22,004 nucleotides of DNA, taken from contig DATDAH010000293.1 in NCBI GenBank assembly GCA_036525535.1, forward strand, positions 1 through 22,004, written 5' to 3'. Positions within the stretch are counted from its first letter, which is position 1. Each line of letters opens with the position of its first letter. Positions 8,414 through 15,506 of this stretch are shown in pieces. The notes below the pieces were generated by a model, which was given only the letters and a program-made list of their open reading frames with translations, was not told the origin of the DNA and did no database searches. Both the position numbers and the translations under genes were made by a program. Source of the DNA: DATDAH01 sp036525535. Its GTDB lineage: Bacteria > Actinomycetota > Acidimicrobiia > Acidimicrobiales > DATDAH01.

Positions 8414-9340
8414 TCAGCCGGCGGTCTGGTCGGCGAACTGCTTCTGGCAACCCGGGTTGCAGAACCAGACCGTGCTTCCGTCGACCTCGAGGGACAGTGT
8501 CGGCGGCGCGGCGACGACGGTCATGCCGCAGATGGGATCGACCGCGGTGGGGGGCGGCGCGGCGGGAGCAGCACCGTCGTCCGGGGCGTGGTCGCCGCCC
8601 GGTGGGGCGACGAGGCCGTCGACCCGGATGGCCCGCACCACCTCGGCCGTGATGGACAGGGCGATCTCCTCGGGGGTGCGGGCCCCGATGTCGAGGCCGA
8701 CCGGTGTGTGGACCCGGGCCCGCTCGTCGTCGTCGAGGTCCAGCTCGTCGAGGACGGCGGCGCCCCGTCGGGTGCTGGCGACGAGGCCGACGAAGCCCAC
8801 GCCGGCGTCGAGGGCGGCCCGGATGGCCTCGCCCTCGCCGTGCCCGTGGCTCGACACCACCACGGCCGTCGCGCCGAGCGAAGCACGGGCGGCCTCATCA
8901 CTCCGGACGGCCCGGAAACCCAGCGTCTCCGCCAAGACAACCAGCGCGTCGGCGATGGGCGTATGGCCGACCACGACCAGTCGGCGGGGAGGCAGGTGGG
9001 GTGCGAGGAACAACTCGATGGCTCCGCCCGAGAGACAGGGGTTGACGACCGTGCGGGCGCCGGGGGCCTCCGGGAAGACCTCGTCACCCTCCGGCAGGAT
9101 ACGGAGCAGGACCGGCTCGCCCGAGTCAAGGGCCTCCAGGGCCACGGCCCGTACAGAGCTCTCCGCACACTGGCCGCCGACGAAGCCCTCCATGGTCCCG
9201 TCCCCCAACACGATGGCCGCGGCCCCCGGCCAGGTCGAGGTCGGCGCCTGGGCCCGGACCACGGTGGCGTGGACATAGGGCACGGCGGCGGCGGCGAGTG
9301 CACCCATGCGCTGGACGAGGCCGGCTGCGGGTGAGGTCAT
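8414..9340 (-). CDS. XdhC/CoxI-family protein with C-terminal YHS metal-binding domain
   Basis: A 308-residue protein and first gene of the accessory operon. The N-terminal XdhC/CoxI domain has GDGTMEGFVGGQCAESSVR (about 45-63). The Rossmann-like part begins RRLVVVGHTPIADAL (about 113-127) and ends in TPVGLDIGARTPEEIALSI. A proline/alanine linker then leads to a YHS-type domain: DPICGM, then WFCNPGCQKQF, three cysteines in the usual positions. YHS domains bind metals such as copper in other proteins. The XdhC part should bind and sulfurate the molybdenum cofactor. A role for the YHS part in copper delivery is inference. The ATG at 9340 has GAGG about 6 nt upstream; the long upstream extension of the frame is non-coding in appearance. 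Confidence 0.9.
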   Translation of the reverse strand: MTSPAAGLVQRMGALAAAAVPYVHATVVRAQAPTSTWPGAAAIVLGDGTMEGFVGGQCAESSVRAVALEALDSGEPVLLRILPEGDEVFPEAPGARTVVNPCLSGGAIELFLAPHLPPRRLVVVGHTPIADALVVLAETLGFRAVRSDEAARASLGATAVVVSSHGHGEGEAIRAALDAGVGFVGLVASTRRGAAVLDELDLDDDERARVHTPVGLDIGARTPEEIALSITAEVVRAIRVDGLVAPPGGDHAPDDGAAPAAPPPTAVDPICGMTVVAAPPTLSLEVDGSTVWFCNPGCQKQFADQTAG

Positions 9341-9509
9341 GGGCACCTCGCCCTTCCGGTGGCGGTCCATCGCCCCCCCAGCCGGACCGGTCAGAACCCG
9401 TCGGGGCGACGGCGACCGGGTCCGCGTGCAGTCGAACTTCAGCCTACCGACGACGCCCTGCCGGGGACCCGTAGCCCGGGCGGCACGGCTCTGTCCGATT
9501 CTCGTGCAA

Positions 9510-9530
9510 AGGTGCCGGGGTGCCGGACCT
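9510..9530. repeat. Small inverted/direct repeat in the cox-M50 intergenic region
   Basis: The 223-bp gap (9341-9563) between the divergent cox accessory operon and the M50 gene contains a tandem GGTGCCGG pair (9511-9526). The same bases can fold as AGGT-g-CCGG with CCGG-ACCT around a GGTG loop, an 8-bp stem with one bulged G. It could be a regulator site for either divergent gene or chance in G+C-rich DNA. On the - strand a TAGGCT hexamer lies at 9452-9457 and could be a -10 for the cox operon, but no convincing -35 accompanies it. Nothing else is clear in this gap. Confidence 0.25.
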
Positions 9531-9563
9531 GAACCACAACCTGAGACCGTCCGGCCGGTGGGC

Positions 9564-10901
9564 ATGCTGACCCACCACCAGGAGGCGCCGGGGCTCCAGC
9601 TCCGCCTCGCCGGGGTCCCTGTCCGCCTCGAGTGGACCTTCCTGGTGTTCACCGTTCTGATCGGTGCGACGTTGGGCGAGCTCACCCTGATCGTGGCCTG
9701 GGTCGTCGTGGTGACGGGGTCGATCCTCGTCCACGAGCTGGGCCACGCCGCCGCCTTCCGGGTCTGGGGCGTCGGCTCCCGGATCGTGCTCCACACCATG
9801 GGCGGGGTCACCATCCCCTCATCAAGTCTGCCGACGCGCTGGAGTCGCGTCGCCGTGAGCCTGGCCGGGCCCTTCGCGGGGCTGGTGGTGCTCGGCCTCC
9901 CCGCGGTCATCGCCGAACGGTCGATGGATCTGTCGGCGCCGTGGGACGACGTCGTCGCGTTCGCCGTCTGGGTGAACATCGGCTGGGCCCTGATCAACCT
10001 GCTGCCGATCCTGCCCCTCGACGGCGGTCACGTGGCCCATGAGCTGATCGACGCCGGCACCGGCGGTCGAGGTGAGGTGCCGGCCCGCTGGCTCTCGATC
10101 GTGGTCGCCGCGGCGATGGGCCTCTGGGCCCTGACCCAGGGGTTCGTGTTCGGGGCGCTTTTCGCCTTCTTCTTCCTGTCCGACAACATCCGGGCCCTGC
10201 AAGGGCGTCGGGAGACCGGGGCCGTCGCGAACCTCCGGCCCGCGGCCGATGCCTTGGAGCGAGGCGATGCCGATGCCGCCATCGGACTCGCCGGTGCGGT
10301 GCTGGAGACGGCGCGGGACAGCCAGGCGAAGGCGATGGCCCTCGACCTCACCGCATGGGCCCATCTCGCCCGGCGCGACACCGAGGCCGCGGCCGCCGCC
10401 CTCGCTCGGTATCCGGACGACGTCGAGCCCAGTAGCCACCTTCGAGCTTTCCTGATCGAGACCGTCGAGGCCGAGCGGGTCAACGCCACGGTCGACGCCT
10501 GGCTCGCCCACCGCTACCTCCCTGCGTGGGTCTACGTACGGTGCCTGGTCGAGGCCGGGCTCGTCGACATGGTCGGTGACCGGCTCCTGGCCTCCCGAGC
10601 CGACGGGGCCGAGCGGGCCCGCCTGGCTTTCCAGCACACCCTGTTCGTGGCCGGCCAGATGGACGCGTCCGCCCGCTTCGGGGAGCGTCTGGTCGAAGCC
10701 GGAGGAACCGACCCGATCGTGGCCTACAACGTGGCCTGCGCCCACTCGCGGGCCGGCCGGACCGACCCCGCGGTGCGATGGCTCGGCATGGCGATCGACC
10801 AGGGCTTCACCAACCGGGAGCTCCTGGACGGTGACCCTGACCTGGCCCGGGTCCGCACCGACCCGAGGTTCGCCATGATCCGCAATCGCCTGCCGGGCTG
10901 A
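9564..10901 (+). CDS. M50 (site-2 protease-like) membrane metalloprotease with TPR-like C-terminal domain
   Basis: A 445-residue protein. VHELGHAAAF (about 56-65) carries the HExxH zinc site inside a membrane helix, and ILPLDGGHVAHE (about 149-160) supplies the third, aspartate ligand of the site-2 protease family. About five hydrophobic segments cover residues 25-200, ending with AAMGLWALTQGFVFGALFAF. Residues from about 215 to 445 are helical repeats of TPR type (for example DADAAIGLAGAVLETARDSQ and AYNVACAHSRAGRTDPAVRW), probably cytoplasmic. Such proteases cut membrane-bound substrates, often anti-sigma factors; the substrate here is unknown. The ATG at 9564 was chosen because the family begins shortly before the first helix; a GTG two codons earlier is equally possible. 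No clear Shine-Dalgarno is present. Confidence 0.88.
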   Translation: MLTHHQEAPGLQLRLAGVPVRLEWTFLVFTVLIGATLGELTLIVAWVVVVTGSILVHELGHAAAFRVWGVGSRIVLHTMGGVTIPSSSLPTRWSRVAVSLAGPFAGLVVLGLPAVIAERSMDLSAPWDDVVAFAVWVNIGWALINLLPILPLDGGHVAHELIDAGTGGRGEVPARWLSIVVAAAMGLWALTQGFVFGALFAFFFLSDNIRALQGRRETGAVANLRPAADALERGDADAAIGLAGAVLETARDSQAKAMALDLTAWAHLARRDTEAAAAALARYPDDVEPSSHLRAFLIETVEAERVNATVDAWLAHRYLPAWVYVRCLVEAGLVDMVGDRLLASRADGAERARLAFQHTLFVAGQMDASARFGERLVEAGGTDPIVAYNVACAHSRAGRTDPAVRWLGMAIDQGFTNRELLDGDPDLARVRTDPRFAMIRNRLPG

Positions 10902-10967
10902 CCCCGATCTACCCTGCACGTCATCCTGAACAGCCCGCCGTCCCACTGGGAAGCAGATGTCGTCCTG

Positions 10968-13610
10968 GTGGACGGCGAGACGGTGCACGTCCGGCCCATC
11001 TCGCCCGAGGACGCCGATCGGCTGCGGGCTTTCCACGAGGGGCTGTCGCCCGAGTCGATCCAGAACCGGTTCTTCTCGCCCCACCCAAGGCTGAGCGTCA
11101 CCGAGGTCGAGCACTTCACCACGGTCGACCACCACGATCGGGCGGCGCTGGTGGCCACGCGGGGCGAGCGGATCGTGGCGGTGGCTCGCTACGAACGGTT
11201 GAAGGACCCGGACACGGCCGAAGCCGCGTTCGTAGTGGCCGACGAGTTCCAGCACCGGGGACTCGGGGCGCTGCTGCTGGAGCACCTGGCGGCCGTGGCC
11301 CGTGAGAACGGGATCACCCGCTTCGACGCCTCGGTGCTGACCACCAACCGGGCAATGCTCGACGTCTTCCGCTCGGCCGGCTTCGAGGAGGTCACCCACG
11401 TCGAGTCGTCGGTGATCGAGGTCGAGCTGCTCATCGAGCCCTCCGAGCGGTCGTTGGCGACAGCGGAGCACCGGGAGCACATCGCGGAGGCGGCATCGGT
11501 GGCCCGGCTGTTGACCCCCCGATCGGTGGCGGTCATCGGCGCCGGGCGGAACCCGGCCAGCGTGGGCCACGTCGTGCTCACCAACCTGCAGCGGGCGGGG
11601 TTTGCGGGGCCCGTCTATCCGGTGAACCCCCGGGCCGGCGAGATCGCCGGGCTGCCCGTCTACCCGAGCCTGGCCGCCGTGCCCGGCCCGGTCGACCTGG
11701 CGGTGGTGGCCGTGCCCTCGGGGGCGGTGATGGACGTGGTCCGGGACGCCATCGCGAAGGAGGTGCATGGCCTGGTCGTGCTCACCGCCGGTTTCGGCGA
11801 GGTGGGCGACCACGCCACCCAGGACGGGCTTCGCGACCTGGCCCGGGGCAACGGGCTTCGCCTCGTCGGCCCCAACTGCATCGGCGTGGTCAATACGGCC
11901 ATCGGCCTGGACGCCACCTTCGCCCCGTTCGCCCCGGTTCCGGGCCGCATCGCCATGCAGTCCCAGTCGGGCGCCCTCGGCATCGCGCTGTTGGAGCGGT
12001 CGGGCCGCATGGGCCTCGGCGTGTCCACCTTCGTCTCGGTGGGCAACAAGGCGGACGTCAGCGGCAACGACCTCCTCCAGTACTGGGAGGACGATCCGGG
12101 CACGGACGTCGTCCTCCTCTACCTCGAGTCCTTCGGCAACCCCCGCAAGTTCGCCCGCATCGCCCGTCGGGTGTCCCGGATCAAGCCGATCGTGGCCGTG
12201 AAGAGCGGCCGCTCGTCCGCTGGAGTGCGGGCCGCGTCGTCCCACACGGCGGCCATGGCCAGCCCCGACGTGGCCGTCGACGCTCTGTTCCGCCAGACCG
12301 GTGTCATCCGGGTCGACACCCTCGACGAGCTGTTCGACATGGCCCTGGTCCTCGGGTCCCAACCGCTTCCGGCCGGGCCCCGGGTGGCCATCGTGGGCAA
12401 CTCCGGCGGGCCCATGATCCTGGCCACCGACGCCTGTGTGGGCGCCGGGCTCGAGGTGCCCGAACTGTCCGACGACACCCAGGCCGCCTTGCGGGCCGCG
12501 TTCGATCCCAACGCATCCGTCGTCAACCCCGTCGACCTCGTAGCGGGAGCCACGCCGGACGACTATGAACAGGCGCTCGACACGATGCTGGACGACGAAG
12601 TCATCGACGCCGTGATCGTCGTCAGCACCCCGACGTTCGCCGCACCGTCTGCAGAGGTGGCCGACGTGGTCGGCCGGGTGGCAGGGAGGACCCCGAAGCC
12701 GGTGCTGGGCTGTTTCCTGGCTGCTCCCGGACTGCCGCCCCTGCTGCTCGGTGACGAGCGACCGAGTGGGGTGCCCGTCTTCGCCTCACCTGAGCCCGCC
12801 GCCCGCGCCCTGGCCCGGGCCGCGGACTACGCCGCCTGGCGCCGGACGCCGCCCGGGACGATCCCGTCCCTCGACGACCTCGACCTCGCCGCGGCTCGGG
12901 CGGTGGTCGACACGTTCCTCGCCCAGTCCCCGGATGGCGGCTGGCTGGCGCCGGCGGCCGTCACGGGTGTCCTGGCCGCCGTGGGCGTGCCGATGGTCCG
13001 GGACCAGGAGGTCACCGGGGCCGAGTCGGCTGCTCAGGTGGCCGCCGACCTCGGCTTCCCCGTGGCCCTGAAGGCAGCGGGCACCGACATCGTCCACAAG
13101 AGCGACGTTGGCGGGGTGGCCCTCGATCTCCTGTCCGGGGACGCCGTGGCCGCGGCCTACCGGTCCATGGCCGAGCGGATCGGGCCGGCCATGACCGGCG
13201 CCCTCGTGCAGCAGATGGCGGCTCCCGGTGTGGAGACCATCGTGGGGGTCGTCCAGGACCCCCTCTTCGGGCCACTTCTGATGTTCGGCATGGGCGGGAC
13301 GGCAACCGAGCTGCTGGGCGACCGGTCGTTCCGGATCCTTCCCGTGACCGACGACGACGTCGCCGAGTTGGTTCGCTCCCGGCGCCTGTCGCCGCTGCTC
13401 TTCGGCTACCGGGGCGCCCCGATGGCCGACGTCGAGGCGCTGGAGGACCTGCTCCACCGGGTCGCCCGCTTGGCCGGCGCCGTCCCCGAGGTCGCCGAGC
13501 TCGACGTCAATCCGGTGATCGTCTCGTCGGGTGGCGCCGTTGCCGTCGACGCCCGCCTCCTCGCCCGCCCGGTTGCCGCCGGTCCCCCACCCGACCTGCG
13601 CCGGCTCTAG
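10968..13610 (+). CDS. GNAT acetyltransferase fused to ADP-forming acyl-CoA synthetase (Pat-type)
   Basis: An 880-residue multidomain protein. Residues 1 to about 165 are a GNAT acetyltransferase (acetyl-CoA loop FQHRGLGALLLEHL near 94-107). A CoA-binding Rossmann part follows (SVAVIGAGRNPASVGHVVL, about 184-202), then a succinyl-CoA-synthetase-like part, then an ATP-grasp part (FPVALKAAGTDIVHKSDVGG, about 700-719). Such fusions, with GNAT first in actinobacteria, are protein lysine acetyltransferases that switch off acyl-CoA synthetases. The motif SSHTAAMAS keeps a histidine (residue 426, codon 12243-12245) at the position phosphorylated in true ADP-forming synthetases. Upstream of the GTG used here, the frame reads SHWEADVVL, which looks conserved in homologues but has no ATG, GTG or TTG before it; a CTG at 10926 may be the real start. 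Confidence 0.9.
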   Translation: MDGETVHVRPISPEDADRLRAFHEGLSPESIQNRFFSPHPRLSVTEVEHFTTVDHHDRAALVATRGERIVAVARYERLKDPDTAEAAFVVADEFQHRGLGALLLEHLAAVARENGITRFDASVLTTNRAMLDVFRSAGFEEVTHVESSVIEVELLIEPSERSLATAEHREHIAEAASVARLLTPRSVAVIGAGRNPASVGHVVLTNLQRAGFAGPVYPVNPRAGEIAGLPVYPSLAAVPGPVDLAVVAVPSGAVMDVVRDAIAKEVHGLVVLTAGFGEVGDHATQDGLRDLARGNGLRLVGPNCIGVVNTAIGLDATFAPFAPVPGRIAMQSQSGALGIALLERSGRMGLGVSTFVSVGNKADVSGNDLLQYWEDDPGTDVVLLYLESFGNPRKFARIARRVSRIKPIVAVKSGRSSAGVRAASSHTAAMASPDVAVDALFRQTGVIRVDTLDELFDMALVLGSQPLPAGPRVAIVGNSGGPMILATDACVGAGLEVPELSDDTQAALRAAFDPNASVVNPVDLVAGATPDDYEQALDTMLDDEVIDAVIVVSTPTFAAPSAEVADVVGRVAGRTPKPVLGCFLAAPGLPPLLLGDERPSGVPVFASPEPAARALARAADYAAWRRTPPGTIPSLDDLDLAAARAVVDTFLAQSPDGGWLAPAAVTGVLAAVGVPMVRDQEVTGAESAAQVAADLGFPVALKAAGTDIVHKSDVGGVALDLLSGDAVAAAYRSMAERIGPAMTGALVQQMAAPGVETIVGVVQDPLFGPLLMFGMGGTATELLGDRSFRILPVTDDDVAELVRSRRLSPLLFGYRGAPMADVEALEDLLHRVARLAGAVPEVAELDVNPVIVSSGGAVAVDARLLARPVAAGPPPDLRRL

Positions 13611-13644
13611 TCGGTGGGGCACCTGGGCCGCGCCCCCCCCGGGG

Positions 13645-13660
13645 CCGGTCAGCCGACCGG
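13645..13660. terminator. Hairpin between converging genes
   Basis: CCGGTC (13645-13650) pairs perfectly with GACCGG (13655-13660) around an AGCC loop, about 35 nt after the stop of the GNAT fusion gene and overlapping the stop of the converging ArsR-type gene. A run of eight C (13633-13640) followed by GGGG lies just upstream. There is no U-tract. It may slow or stop transcription from both sides, but the stem is short. Confidence 0.35.
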
Positions 13661-14422
13661 CATCTCCCACGGGGTCTCCGGAAGGACGTGGCCGGTCTCC
13701 AGCAGGGACTTGAGGTTGGCCATCACCGCGGGCCAGCCGCCGCCGACGGCGTCCCGCATGATCTCGTTGGCCAGGTCCTCGTGGGTCACCGTCAGACGGA
13801 CGATGGCGCCGTAGGGCTCGATGGCGAACGTGACCCGGGAGGGAGCCTCCTCGGGCTGCTCGTCCAGACCACCCCAGGACATGACCAGGCGGTACGGCGC
13901 GTCGGCCACCTCGATGATGCCGCCACCGTCGTTGCCCGAGCCGTCGAGGCGCTCGTGGACCCAGGTCGAGCCGACCTTCCAGTCCGACACGTTGCGGTGG
14001 CCCCAGTAGGCACCGGTGAGGTCGGCGTCGGTCAGGGCCTGCCACACCGCTTCGGACGTGGCCTCGATGTAGGTGACGTACACGTAGCTGGGCTTGTCGG
14101 TCATGGCGTTCTCCGCTCGTCGCTTCACGTTGCTCAAGGCCCGGAGCCGGGGCGGCTCGAACTTGTCGATCCACCGTTCCTGGATCTCCTGCAGCGGGAC
14201 CGGGTTCAGGTAGTGCAACTTCTCCCGACCCCGACGCACGGTGGTCACCAGGTTGGCGGCCTCGAGGACACCCAGGTGCTGGGTCACGGCCTGACGGGTC
14301 ATGGCGGCCTGCGCACACAGGCCCCGCAGGGTCTGGCCGCTGTCCTCGTGGAGCCGGTCCAGCAGGTGCCGGCGCGTGGGGTCCGCCAGCGCCCGGAAGA
14401 CCGGGTCGATCTCGATGGGCAC
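13649..14422 (-). CDS. ArsR-type HTH regulator fused to SRPBCC (AHSA1-like) domain
   Basis: A 257-residue fusion. Residues 1 to about 95 are an ArsR winged helix (DPVFRALADPTRRHLLDRL, 6-24; recognition helix region AAMTRQAVTQHLGVLEAANL) without the usual metal-binding cysteine motif. Residues about 108-250 form an AHSA1-type SRPBCC domain (YVTYIEATSEAVWQALTDAD; GSTWVHERLDG; ending with the WPAVMANLKSLLETG helix). Fusions of this kind occur in actinobacteria, where the hydrophobic cavity is thought to sense a small ligand. The GTG at 14422 lies 5 nt after a good -10 element, so the mRNA is probably leaderless. It follows the MarR gene with only 31 nt between, yet has its own promoter. Confidence 0.88.
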   Translation of the reverse strand: MPIEIDPVFRALADPTRRHLLDRLHEDSGQTLRGLCAQAAMTRQAVTQHLGVLEAANLVTTVRRGREKLHYLNPVPLQEIQERWIDKFEPPRLRALSNVKRRAENAMTDKPSYVYVTYIEATSEAVWQALTDADLTGAYWGHRNVSDWKVGSTWVHERLDGSGNDGGGIIEVADAPYRLVMSWGGLDEQPEEAPSRVTFAIEPYGAIVRLTVTHEDLANEIMRDAVGGGWPAVMANLKSLLETGHVLPETPWEMPVG

Positions 14423-14427
14423 GCGCC

Positions 14428-14457
14428 ACAATAGGCAGGTATTTACTTGCCTGTCAA
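14428..14457 (-). promoter_or_regulatory. Near-consensus promoter of the ArsR-SRPBCC gene
   Basis: On the - strand, TTGACA (14457-14452) and TATTGT (14433-14428) are separated by exactly 18 bp. The -35 overlaps the TGA stop of the MarR gene. The predicted transcription start falls at about 14421-14422, on the GTG start codon, so the transcript should be leaderless. The spacer is an imperfect palindrome (separate entry), which suggests repression by a factor sitting between the two promoter elements. Confidence 0.75.
14434..14451. promoter_or_regulatory. Operator-like palindrome filling the promoter spacer
   Basis: GGCAGGTATTTACTTGCC is an 18-bp imperfect palindrome. Outer GGCA/TGCC and inner GTA/TAC match, with symmetric mismatches at one purine/pyrimidine pair and at the AT centre. 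It occupies precisely the 18 bp between -35 and -10 of the ArsR-SRPBCC promoter. Autorepression by that protein is the simplest reading; control by the neighbouring MarR protein is also possible because both regions share the core CAAGTAA. Confidence 0.65.
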
Positions 14458-14963
14458 TCCCCGACCTCCACGGCGAGGAGGAGCTTGCGGAGAAGCGACT
14501 CGAGGTCGGTTCGCTCGGCCATCGTGAGGCCGGCCACGAGGGCGTGCTCGACGTCGGCGTGGCGGGCCATGGCATCGTCGACGACCGCCCGGCCCGCCGC
14601 GGTGAGCTCCACGAGGCTCCCCCTCCGGTCCTCCGGGTTCGGCCGCCGGGTCACCAGGTCCTTGCCCACGAGACGGTCGATCGCCGCGGTCATCCCCCCC
14701 GACGTCATCATCCGTTGGCGGGCCAACTCGGTGGGCGTGAGGCCGCCGGGCTCGCCGGCCCGCCGGAGTGCGACCAGGAGCCCGTAGTCACCGCCGACGA
14801 GACCGAGCGGGTGGAATGCCTCGTCGTAGGCGGCCTGGAACAGCGAAGCCAGACGGACGACCCGTCCGGTCACGGCCTTGGCCGACGGGTCGAGCTCGGG
14901 TCGCTCCCGCCGCCACTGCTCGATGATGGCGTCCACAGCATCGGTCTCCGGCACGGCGGCCAC
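14454..14963 (-). CDS. MarR-family transcriptional regulator
   Basis: A 169-residue MarR-type winged-helix regulator. ARQRMMTSGGMTAAIDRLVG (about 80-99) is the recognition helix region, and RRPNPEDRRGSLVELTAAGR (about 105-124) is the wing with the typical DRR motif. The flanking helices form the dimer interface. The start chosen is GTG at 14963, because AGAGG sits 7 nt upstream; a GTG at 14954 is too far from it. It diverges from an SRPBCC gene and an EamA exporter, the usual layout for a MarR repressor controlling export or detoxification of its ligand. Inverted repeats in the shared control region are likely binding sites. Confidence 0.9.
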   Translation of the reverse strand: MAAVPETDAVDAIIEQWRRERPELDPSAKAVTGRVVRLASLFQAAYDEAFHPLGLVGGDYGLLVALRRAGEPGGLTPTELARQRMMTSGGMTAAIDRLVGKDLVTRRPNPEDRRGSLVELTAAGRAVVDDAMARHADVEHALVAGLTMAERTDLESLLRKLLLAVEVGD

Positions 14964-14982
14964 CTTACCGCCTCTACCTTGC

Positions 14983-14999
14983 TGACAAGCATCTTGACA
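14983..14999. promoter_or_regulatory. Inverted repeat overlapping the -35, probable MarR operator 1
   Basis: TGACAAGCATCTTGACA is an inverted repeat of the form TGNCAAG-N3-CTTGNCA. It overlaps the -35 hexamer (14994-14999) of the rightward promoter, so a dimer bound here would block RNA polymerase. Size and position are typical of MarR operators. Confidence 0.6.
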
Positions 15000-15022
15000 T
15001 CGTGACGCTTTCAATTTATCTT
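14994..15022 (+). promoter_or_regulatory. Promoter of the SRPBCC-EamA operon
   Basis: TTGACA (14994-14999), a 17-bp spacer and TATCTT (15017-15022) form a near-consensus promoter in an AT-rich patch that stands out from the surrounding DNA. The predicted transcription start is near 15029. A leader of about 28 nt then carries AAGGAG (15044-15049), 7 nt before the ATG at 15057. Confidence 0.72.
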
Positions 15023-15027
15023 TTCAA

Positions 15028-15038
15028 CAAGTAACTTG
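15028..15038. promoter_or_regulatory. Inverted repeat at the transcription start, probable MarR operator 2
   Basis: CAAGTAACTTG is a perfect 5-bp inverted repeat around one base, located at the predicted start of transcription. A third TGACAAG half-site (15040-15046) follows directly and overlaps the Shine-Dalgarno. The same CAAG/CTTG half-site builds the upstream operator, so one regulator probably binds both. Confidence 0.55.
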
Positions 15039-15056
15039 ATGACAAGGAGCAAGGCG

Positions 15057-15506
15057 ATGAGCAAGGTCCTGCACACCCACGTGGCCGTCGAGATCGACCG
15101 GGGGCCCGAGGAGGTCTGGCCGGTCGTGAGCGACTACGCCAGCGACACGCGGTGGCGGAAGGGGGTCGCCGAGATGACCCCCGACCGGCCGGGGGCGCCC
15201 GAGGTGGGCACTCGGGTCCGCGAGGTCCTGGAGCTGGCGGGCAAGGCGTACACCACCGACACCGTGGTCACCGAGACCGGCCCGGGAATGGCCTACCGCT
15301 TCGCCGGGGACGGCACCAGTGGTGCCGTCCGGGGCGGACGCACCGTCGTGGCGGGGTCCGGCCCGGGCACCTCGGTCTTCACCTACGACGTGGAGCTCGA
15401 GCCCCACGGCGTGCCCCGCCTGGCCCAGCCCGTGCTCGGCTGGTGGCTGACCCACAGCCTGCGCCGTGACCTCGGCCGCCTGCGCACGCTGATCGAGACG
15501 ACGTGA
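15057..15506 (+). CDS. SRPBCC-family (polyketide cyclase/dehydrase-like) protein
   Basis: A 149-residue single-domain SRPBCC protein. The opening strand and helix THVAVEIDRGPEEVWPVVSD (5-24), the YASDTRWRKGVAEM segment, and the long closing helix (GWWLTHSLRRDLGRLRTLIE) are typical of the helix-grip fold that binds hydrophobic small molecules. The ATG at 15057 is chosen over an upstream TTG because AAGGAG lies 7 nt before it. It overlaps the exporter gene by 4 bp (GTGA), so it is co-translated with it and should be controlled by the divergent MarR protein. The ligand is unknown; binding or modifying the compound that the exporter removes is a reasonable guess. Confidence 0.85.
   Translation: MSKVLHTHVAVEIDRGPEEVWPVVSDYASDTRWRKGVAEMTPDRPGAPEVGTRVREVLELAGKAYTTDTVVTETGPGMAYRFAGDGTSGAVRGGRTVVAGSGPGTSVFTYDVELEPHGVPRLAQPVLGWWLTHSLRRDLGRLRTLIETT

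Noticed and set aside
6855..9278. 807-residue open frame on the + strand
   Set aside because: It is antisense to the two XdhC-like genes and mocA and has low-complexity composition; those - strand genes have clear family motifs.
9822..12362. 846-residue open frame on the - strand
   Set aside because: It is antisense to the M50 and GNAT fusion genes, is rich in Arg, Gly and His repeats, and has no recognisable domain. It is a shadow of G+C-rich codon bias.
13633..13644. C8-G4 run as a possible phase-variable tract
   Set aside because: It is intergenic between two gene ends, not in a promoter or reading frame, so slippage would have no clear effect.
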